A DNA stretch of 64,000 bases. It comes from Rhizobium album (GTDB lineage: Bacteria > Pseudomonadota > Alphaproteobacteria > Rhizobiales > Rhizobiaceae). A program made the translations under genes and the position numbers. The DNA lies in contig NZ_QFBC01000007.1 of assembly GCF_003122325.1 (NCBI RefSeq), positions 124,001-188,000 on the forward strand. Direction: 5' to 3'. Under the pieces are notes generated by a model. It made no database searches, was not told the DNA's origin, and saw only the letters and a list, made by a program, of their open reading frames with translations. Each line of letters begins with the position of its first letter. Position 1 is the stretch's first letter. Shown in pieces: positions 58,365 through 64,000 of the stretch.

Positions 58365-58951
58365 GCAGCGATATCGAGGAAAAAGCCCCGCCGCCGCGGC
58401 GTGGACTGCGCATTCTGCTGGCGCTCCTGCCGCTGATTGTCTTCACCGGCCTTGCCGCCGTGTTCCTGATGCAACTCGGCTCCGGCAAGGATATTTCCGA
58501 GATCCCCTCGGCGCTGATCGGCACAAAGGCCCCGGTGCTGAACCTGGCGGCGCTCGAAGGCGCCAACGTGCCGGCGCTGACCGATGCCGCCGTCAAGGGC
58601 AAGCTGTCGCTGGTCAACGTCTTCGCCTCGTGGTGCGTGCCCTGCCGGCAGGAACACCCGATCCTCAAGGAGCTGGCAAAGGACAGCCGCATCACCATCG
58701 TCGGCATCAACTACAAGGACCGGCAGGAAAACGCCCTGCGCTTCCTCGGCGAACTCGGCAACCCCTATGCCGCCATCGGCGTCGATCCCAACGGCAAGGC
58801 GGCGATCGACTGGGGCGTCTACGGCATTCCGGAATCCTACCTGGTCGCCGCCGACGGCACGATCCTCTACAAGCGCGTCGGCCCCTTCGACGACAAGAGC
58901 GTGCAGGAGGGCCTGTATCCGGCGATCGAAAAGGCGCTGGCTGTCAAATAA
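58361..58951 (+). CDS. ccmG: thiol:disulfide interchange protein CcmG/DsbE
   Basis: CcmG is the membrane-anchored periplasmic thioredoxin that reduces apocytochrome c. The 196-residue protein has an N-terminal anchor (about 16-38), the redox motif ASWCVPCRQEHP with CxxC near residue 91-94, and the GVYGIPESYLV cis-Pro loop. It overlaps ccmD by 4 bases and ends the cluster. ccmE, ccmF, ccmH and ccmI are not in the window. Confidence 0.96.
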   Translation: MSSDIEEKAPPPRRGLRILLALLPLIVFTGLAAVFLMQLGSGKDISEIPSALIGTKAPVLNLAALEGANVPALTDAAVKGKLSLVNVFASWCVPCRQEHPILKELAKDSRITIVGINYKDRQENALRFLGELGNPYAAIGVDPNGKAAIDWGVYGIPESYLVAADGTILYKRVGPFDDKSVQEGLYPAIEKALAVK

Positions 58952-58952
58952 A

Positions 58953-59546
58953 TCAGAGCCCGCTTTGCCAGGTCTTGATCGCTTCCAGCGGCCAGACCAG
59001 CATGATGACGTTGAGCGTCAGGTTGTCGCGGATGATCCAGCCGGTAAAAATCTCGAAGAAGATGGCGATGACGACCGTCACCCACACCGGGGCGCGCGCG
59101 GCAAAAAAGAAGCCGAGCGTCATGAACACCGTGTCCATCGCCGAATTCAGGATGCTGTCGCCATAATAATCGAGTGAGATCGTCGCCGTGCGGTAACGAT
59201 CTATAATGATCGGCGAGTTTTCGAGGATTTCCCAGGCGGATTCGATGACGAGCGCCAGAAGCAGCTTTGCCGCCAGCGGCTTGCGGCGCAGAACCAGGAA
59301 ACCCAATCCGTAGAACAGGAAGCCGTGGATGATGTGCGACGGCGTGTACCAGTCGGACAGGTGCTGCGAATTGCCGCTGGAATTGACCGTGCCTTCCCAG
59401 AGCTTGACGTAGCCGCATTCACAGATCGGCAGCCGGCCCATCCAGTATTCGGCCAGGATCTGCACGAGAAACACGCAAAAGCCGGCGAAAAGCCAGTAGC
59501 GCGCCGATTGGCCTCCGGCAGCCTCGGCCTGCCCGGCGACTGTCAA
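58953..59546 (-). CDS. UPF0314 (DUF2585) membrane protein
   Basis: The 197-residue protein has four to five predicted helices. It carries the UPF0314 core: [48 protein letters not shown] and [13 protein letters not shown]. It is found chiefly in Rhizobiales and has no known function. Its ATG overlaps the yciB stop (ATGA), and it converges on ccmG with one base between stops. Confidence 0.93.
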   Translation of the reverse strand: MTVAGQAEAAGGQSARYWLFAGFCVFLVQILAEYWMGRLPICECGYVKLWEGTVNSSGNSQHLSDWYTPSHIIHGFLFYGLGFLVLRRKPLAAKLLLALVIESAWEILENSPIIIDRYRTATISLDYYGDSILNSAMDTVFMTLGFFFAARAPVWVTVVIAIFFEIFTGWIIRDNLTLNVIMLVWPLEAIKTWQSGL

Positions 59547-60220
59547 TTCTCACCTTCCGCCACGGCATCGACCGTGTGGCGCATGATCAGCGGCATCTGC
59601 GCCAGAGTGAAGAGAATGGTGATCGGCATGGTGCCCCAGACTTTAAAATTGACCCAGAGATAATCGGCCATGTCCTTGTCGGGCAGGTAATACCAGTTGG
59701 CGCCGCGCCAGACGACTTCGTTCAGCACCGCCAGGAACAGGAAGAAGATGCCCCAGCGCAGCGTCAGCTTGCGCCAGCCGTCGTCGTCGAGCTGGAAGGC
59801 GGCGTTGAAGACATAGCCCAGCAGCGACTTGCCGAACAACAGGCCGCCGAGCAGCACGACGCCGAACAGCGTGTTGACGATGGTCGGCTTCATCTTGATG
59901 AAGGTTTCGTCCTGCAGCCAGATCGACAGCGAACCGAAGACCAGAACCACCACGCCCGAAACGAAAGGCATCACCGGCAGGTGGCGGAAGACGATCTTGG
60001 AAATGACCAGCGAGATCACCGTCGCCACCATGAACAGCGCCGTGGCGATCAGCAGCGGGCCGCCGATCGCCGACAGTTCCGGAAAGGTTTTCGCCAGCCA
60101 CTCGCCGCGCAGGTTGCCGAAGAAGAAGACGAGCAGCGGGCCAAGCTCCAGCGCCAGCTTCAGCATCGGATGCTGCCGCTCGGCGCGGCTCGGGGCATTT
60201 TCGCTTTGCGTGGTCGTCAT
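59543..60220 (-). CDS. yciB: inner membrane-spanning protein YciB (septation protein A, IspZ)
   Basis: The 225-residue integral membrane protein has about six helices and IspZ/YciB features: [46 protein letters not shown] and NEVVWRG. It is linked to cell envelope and septation. The ATG at 60220 (MTTTQSEN) was chosen; the 46-codon longer frame overlaps the ftsY end and lacks family sequence. It follows ftsY by 118 bases. Confidence 0.94.
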   Translation of the reverse strand: MTTTQSENAPSRAERQHPMLKLALELGPLLVFFFGNLRGEWLAKTFPELSAIGGPLLIATALFMVATVISLVISKIVFRHLPVMPFVSGVVVLVFGSLSIWLQDETFIKMKPTIVNTLFGVVLLGGLLFGKSLLGYVFNAAFQLDDDGWRKLTLRWGIFFLFLAVLNEVVWRGANWYYLPDKDMADYLWVNFKVWGTMPITILFTLAQMPLIMRHTVDAVAEGEN

Positions 60221-60338
60221 CGTTTCGGAACCCTGTTTTTCTCTTCGCAATGCCGGACGCCGAACCGCGTTCCGCCTGGTGCCGGACTTGCTGATGAAGG
60301 CGCGGCCTTTGCCCCTTATCCGTGGCCAATCTGTGACA

Positions 60339-61895
60339 TCATTGCGCGATGCCTGCAATCGCCCGCGCGAAATCGTTGGCCTCGAACGGTTCGAGATCGT
60401 CGACGCCCTCGCCGATACCGATGAAATAGACCGGCAATTTGTGCTTCGCCGAGATGGCGACGAGAATACCGCCGCGCGCCGTGCCGTCGAGCTTGGTCAT
60501 GATCAGGCCATTGACGCCGGCGACGTTGCGGAAGATTTCCACCTGCGACAGCGCGTTCTGGCCGGTGGTGGCGTCGAGCGTCTGCAGCACCGTGTGCGGC
60601 GCGTCGGGATCGAGCTTGCCGAGCACGCGGACGATCTTTTCAAGCTCGGCCATCAGCTCGGCCTTGTTCTGCAGCCGGCCGGCGGTATCGATGATCAGCA
60701 CGTCGCATTTTTTCGCCTTTGCCTGCTCGAAGGCATCGTAAGCGAGGCCGGCAGCATCGGCGCCGAGCTTGGTGCCGATGAATTCCGATTGGGTGCGGTC
60801 GGCCCAGATCTTCAACTGCTCGATGGCGGCTGCGCGGAACGTGTCGCCGGCGGCCAGCATGACCTTCAGCCCGGCGCCGGAGAGTTTTGCCGCCAGCTTG
60901 CCGATGGTCGTCGTCTTGCCGGTACCGTTGACGCCGACGACGAGGATGACATGCGGCTTGTGGTTGAGATCGAGTTGCAGCGGCTTGGCGACCGGCGTCA
61001 GCACCTTGGTGATTTCCGATGCCATGATGCGGCTGACATCCTCGCCGGTGACATCCTTGCCGTAGCGCTCGGAAGACAGCGTATCGGTAACACGCATCGC
61101 CGTCTCGACGCCGAGATCGGCCTGTATCAGCAGGTCTTCGAGATCCTGCAGCGTCTGCTCGTCGAGCTTGCGCTTGGTGAACAGCGCGGCGATCTGGCCG
61201 GTCAGCTGCGAGGAGGTGCGCGAAAGTCCCTGGCGCAGGCGCTGGAACCAGGAAAGTTTTGCCTGCGGCGCGACCGGCAGCGGCTCAATGACGGCCGGAC
61301 CGGTGGAAAAACCTTTGGGCAAGGCCGGATCGGCGCGGCCGGTTACTTGCACCTCTTCCGCTTCGTCGGAAATTGCCCCGACAGGATGCGCAGCCGGCTC
61401 ATCCACGGGCTCGGGCGCCGCGACGCTGTCGGCATCACGGGCGGCTTCCACCAGCGTTTCGTCGCCGGCAACAGCGACAGCCTGGACGGGACCGTCACCA
61501 GAATCTCCCCGGCGATCCTCTTCCCCTGCATCGCGAAGCGCCTGGTCGAATGACGGTTCGGCAGCGGCGACGTCCTCAACCGCCTCGACGGCCGCTTCCG
61601 CCTGCAGCAATGACAGAGGTGTCACGCCGAGATCGCCGATCTGGTCGACAGCCGGCAGCAGCGGCGGATCTTCCTCCACCCCGTCGTCGGACGGGCCGCC
61701 GGCCGTGTCCATGACTTCCGGCGCCACCGGATCTGCCGGTGATACCGGCAGATCCTCCTTGCGCGCATGCGGCTCGGTCTCCGCCGCGATTGCGGTCTTT
61801 TCTTCGGGCGTCAGCGCGAAAGGAGACGGAGGCGCCTGCTCGACCGGCTTTTCCTTGCCGAAGGTAAAGACTTTTTTGATGAAACCGAGGGCCAT
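60339..61895 (-). CDS. ftsY: signal recognition particle receptor FtsY
   Basis: FtsY is the SRP receptor GTPase for co-translational membrane targeting. The 518-residue protein has a long acidic, Ala/Pro/Glu-rich N-terminal A region (1-215) and then the NG domain with G1 [19 protein letters not shown] and G4 [10 protein letters not shown], ending [12 protein letters not shown]-like ([12 protein letters not shown]). The A-region length is normal for rhizobia. It begins 15 bases downstream of mtaB. Confidence 0.97.
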   Translation of the reverse strand: MALGFIKKVFTFGKEKPVEQAPPSPFALTPEEKTAIAAETEPHARKEDLPVSPADPVAPEVMDTAGGPSDDGVEEDPPLLPAVDQIGDLGVTPLSLLQAEAAVEAVEDVAAAEPSFDQALRDAGEEDRRGDSGDGPVQAVAVAGDETLVEAARDADSVAAPEPVDEPAAHPVGAISDEAEEVQVTGRADPALPKGFSTGPAVIEPLPVAPQAKLSWFQRLRQGLSRTSSQLTGQIAALFTKRKLDEQTLQDLEDLLIQADLGVETAMRVTDTLSSERYGKDVTGEDVSRIMASEITKVLTPVAKPLQLDLNHKPHVILVVGVNGTGKTTTIGKLAAKLSGAGLKVMLAAGDTFRAAAIEQLKIWADRTQSEFIGTKLGADAAGLAYDAFEQAKAKKCDVLIIDTAGRLQNKAELMAELEKIVRVLGKLDPDAPHTVLQTLDATTGQNALSQVEIFRNVAGVNGLIMTKLDGTARGGILVAISAKHKLPVYFIGIGEGVDDLEPFEANDFARAIAGIAQ

Positions 61896-61910
61896 GAATG
61901 ATCCGTGACG

Positions 61911-63185
61911 TCAGGCCGCCTGCGCCGCCTTCAATTGCATATCGAGGTGCTTGCCATTGTGGCCGGTGATGACGACCGGCACAAGGTCGCGCGGCTTCAG
62001 CCCCGCCGCGCCCACAAGCGTGAAATTTTCCGTATGCGCAAGCCCGTTGTTTTCAACCAGCAATATCTGCTCGCTGCCGACCATCGCATCGAGATGGGCA
62101 TTGTGGAGGTCCGTGCCCACCGCCCGCAGCCGTGCCGCCCGCTCCTTCACCAGCGCCCGGTCGAGTTGCGGCATGCGCGCCGCCGGCGTTCCGGGCCGGG
62201 GGCTGTAAGGGAAGACGTGCAGGAAGGCGATGCCCGCCTCGCGCGCCATCGAGGCGGCATTGTCAAACATGGCGTCGGTTTCGGTCGGGAAACCGGCGAT
62301 CATATCCGCGCCAAAACTCATGTCCGGCCGCAGCCGCCGCACATCCTCGATAAAACGCAAAGCGTCGGCGCGGGCATGGCGCCGCTTCATGCGTTTCAGG
62401 ATCATGTCGTCGCCATGCTGCAGCGACAGGTGCAGATGCGGCATGAAGCGCGGCTCCTCGGCGATCAGGTCGAAGAGGTGCCGGTCGGCCTCGATGCTGT
62501 CGATCGACGACAATCTGAGCCGGCGAATATCCGGCACATGCTTCAGCAGGGTTTTCGCCAGCAGGCCGAGGCTCGGCCCGCCCGGCAGGTCTCCGCCGTA
62601 GCTGGTGGCATCGACGCCGGTCAGCACGATCTCGCTATAACCGCCCTCGACCAGTTTTCGCGCCTGGTCGACGACGGCGCCCATCGGCACCGAGCGGGAA
62701 TTGCCGCGGCCATACGGAATGATGCAGAAGGTGCAGCGGTGGTCGCAGCCGTTCTGCACCTGGATGAAGGCGCGCACATGGCCGTCGATGTGTCTCACCA
62801 TCTGCGGCGCCGTGTGGCGCACGCTCATGATATCGTTGACGCGCAGCTTCTCTTCGGCCGAAACGCCGAAATCCGGCAGGGCGCGGTAGGAGGCGGAGGC
62901 CAACTTCTCCTCGTTGCCAAGCACCGCATCCACCTCGGGCATTGCGGCGAAGCTATCCTTCTCCACCTGGGCGGCACAGCCGGTGACAATAATGCGGGCA
63001 TGCGGATTTTCACGCCGTGCGCGGCGAATGGCCTGGCGCGCCTGGCGCACGGCCTCGCCGGTGACGGCACAGGTATTGACCAGCACCGCATTGTTGAGCC
63101 CGGCCTTTTCCGCCTGCGCCCGCATGACTTCGGATTCGTAGGTGTTCAGACGACAGCCGAAGGTGATGACCTCGACGCCGCTCAC
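61911..63185 (-). CDS. mtaB: tRNA (N6-threonylcarbamoyladenosine(37)-C2)-methylthiotransferase MtaB
   Basis: MtaB adds a methylthio group to t6A37, acting on the product of the TsaD pathway. The 424-residue protein has the UPF0004 domain ([12 protein letters not shown]), the radical-SAM ligands [10 protein letters not shown] (CxxxCxxC), and a C-terminal TRAM-like end. The GTG at 63185 overlaps the dapF stop (GTGA) and gives the expected length; a longer frame is antisense overlap of dapF. It is cotranscribed with dapF and ftsY. Confidence 0.95.
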   Translation of the reverse strand: MSGVEVITFGCRLNTYESEVMRAQAEKAGLNNAVLVNTCAVTGEAVRQARQAIRRARRENPHARIIVTGCAAQVEKDSFAAMPEVDAVLGNEEKLASASYRALPDFGVSAEEKLRVNDIMSVRHTAPQMVRHIDGHVRAFIQVQNGCDHRCTFCIIPYGRGNSRSVPMGAVVDQARKLVEGGYSEIVLTGVDATSYGGDLPGGPSLGLLAKTLLKHVPDIRRLRLSSIDSIEADRHLFDLIAEEPRFMPHLHLSLQHGDDMILKRMKRRHARADALRFIEDVRRLRPDMSFGADMIAGFPTETDAMFDNAASMAREAGIAFLHVFPYSPRPGTPAARMPQLDRALVKERAARLRAVGTDLHNAHLDAMVGSEQILLVENNGLAHTENFTLVGAAGLKPRDLVPVVITGHNGKHLDMQLKAAQAA

Positions 63186-64000
63186 TGCGCCTTGGCCCCC
63201 GCTTCCGTTTCGCGCGCCCAGGCGCCGGTCGAAGGATCGAGCGTGCCGGACCATTCCCATTCCGCCGGGCCGGTCATGATCACATGGTCGTCGCGCTCGC
63301 GCCATTCGATGGTGAGGCTGCCGCGGTTCGGGCTGCTGGCGACGGTGATGGTGACATTGCGCCCGGTGCGGCCGGTGCGGGCGGCGGAAACACCCGACGC
63401 GCAGGCGGCCGAACCGCAGGCGAGCGTCAGCCCGGCGCCGCGCTCCCAGGTGCGGGTGGTCAGCGACGACGGCGAGGTGACCTGAGCCAGCGTGATATTG
63501 GCTTTTTCCGGAAACATCGGATGGTTTTCGAGCAGCGGGCCGAAACGGTGCAGATCATAGGACATCACGTCCTGGTCGACCCAGAAGACGGCATGCGGAT
63601 TGCCCATCGACATGACTGAGGGCGAATGCAGCACCGGATTGTCGATCGGGCCGATCTGCAACTCGATGCGGCTGGTATCGTAAAATTCCTCCGCCAGCGG
63701 AATGCGGTCCCAGGCAAACACCGGCTTGCCCATGTCGACGGAAATCGTGCCGTCCGCATGCTCGACGGCATTGAGGATGCCGGCCACCGTCTGGAAGGTA
63801 AAGGTCTTCTTGCCGGTCTCGGCGGCGAGCGCCTGCACGACGCAGCGCGTGCCGTTGCCGCAGGCCTGCGCCTTGGAGCCATCACAATTCAGGATGTCGA
63901 TCCAGGCATCCGTGCCATCCGCCTTGGGATCATAGACCGCCATGATCTGGTCGAACTGGGTGGCGGGGTCGGCATTCAGCGCGATCGCCGCTTCCGGGGT
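63182..64000 (-). CDS. dapF: diaminopimelate epimerase, 5' end cut by the window edge
   Basis: DapF interconverts LL- and meso-diaminopimelate for lysine and peptidoglycan synthesis. The visible 272 residues continue to the right edge, so the start is missing. Both catalytic cysteines are present: one in ACGNGTRC and one in [22 protein letters not shown] is also conserved. Its stop overlaps the mtaB start, beginning the dapF-mtaB-ftsY-yciB-UPF0314 run. Confidence 0.96.
   Translation of the reverse strand, partial: TPEAAIALNADPATQFDQIMAVYDPKADGTDAWIDILNCDGSKAQACGNGTRCVVQALAAETGKKTFTFQTVAGILNAVEHADGTISVDMGKPVFAWDRIPLAEEFYDTSRIELQIGPIDNPVLHSPSVMSMGNPHAVFWVDQDVMSYDLHRFGPLLENHPMFPEKANITLAQVTSPSSLTTRTWERGAGLTLACGSAACASGVSAARTGRTGRNVTITVASSPNRGSLTIEWRERDDHVIMTGPAEWEWSGTLDPSTGAWARETEAGAKAQ

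Overview
The window is a 64 kb stretch of high-GC alphaproteobacterial chromosome, almost certainly from Rhizobiaceae (Rhizobium/Agrobacterium/Sinorhizobium group). The evidence is the order mdh-sucCD-sucAB, sdhCDAB, a hemC-hemD-mitofilin-hemY block beside divergent tsaD-gpsA, an Omp19-type lipoprotein, UPF0314, DUF2794 and IalB proteins, rhizobial-style palindromic intergenic repeats and TTAA-N7-TTAA (CtrA-like) boxes. It is dense, core, housekeeping DNA. No rRNA, tRNA, CRISPR array, prophage, transposase or conjugation gene was seen.

Layout. (1) 1-9.2 kb, minus strand: mdh-sucC-sucD-sucA-sucB, then a DUF4241 protein, a small secreted protein and a truncated SDR. (2) 9.4-15.6 kb, minus: zapE, an Omp19-like lipoprotein, then sdhCDAB with an RlaP-type nucleotidyltransferase directly behind sdhB. 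With acnA at 52.8-55.5 kb, most of the TCA cycle is encoded here. (3) 15.9-28.5 kb: a small secreted protein, the minus-strand operon tsaD-gpsA-YciI-EVE-protein methyltransferase, the divergent hemC/hemD and mitofilin-like/hemY/TerB/glutamine amidotransferase run, yggT-DUF167, and ppa. (4) 28.7-37.8 kb: typA, a PhoD phosphatase, an M3 peptidase, an orphan 143-residue protein, a LysE exporter divergent from a MarR regulator, and argG. (5) 37.9-43.5 kb: a decayed parDE toxin-antitoxin locus, an SDR, an ABC uptake system (binding protein, permease, ATPase) and rlmN. (6) 43.7-52.5 kb: IalB, YkvA, phhB, thpR, a GDSL esterase divergent from a YbbA/YbbP-type ABC system, a Bax-inhibitor-1 protein, DUF2794 and DUF1223. 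(7) 52.7-64 kb: acnA, the cytochrome c maturation cluster ccmABCDG with a palindromic repeat element between ccmA and ccmB, then dapF-mtaB-ftsY-yciB-UPF0314.

Functionally the region links central carbon metabolism (TCA enzymes and succinate dehydrogenase), tetrapyrrole synthesis, cytochrome c maturation, tRNA/rRNA modification (tsaD, mtaB, rlmN), envelope functions and protein targeting (ftsY). I found no convincing new multi-gene system. The items most worth a second look are the parDE remnant, the repeat element splitting the ccm cluster, a perfect 28-bp palindrome upstream of mdh, CtrA-like boxes ahead of small lineage-specific genes, and an inverted repeat over the probable promoter of the ABC uptake operon. 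Start codons were often moved inward from the longest reading frame on ribosome-binding-site and family-length grounds; each such choice is stated.
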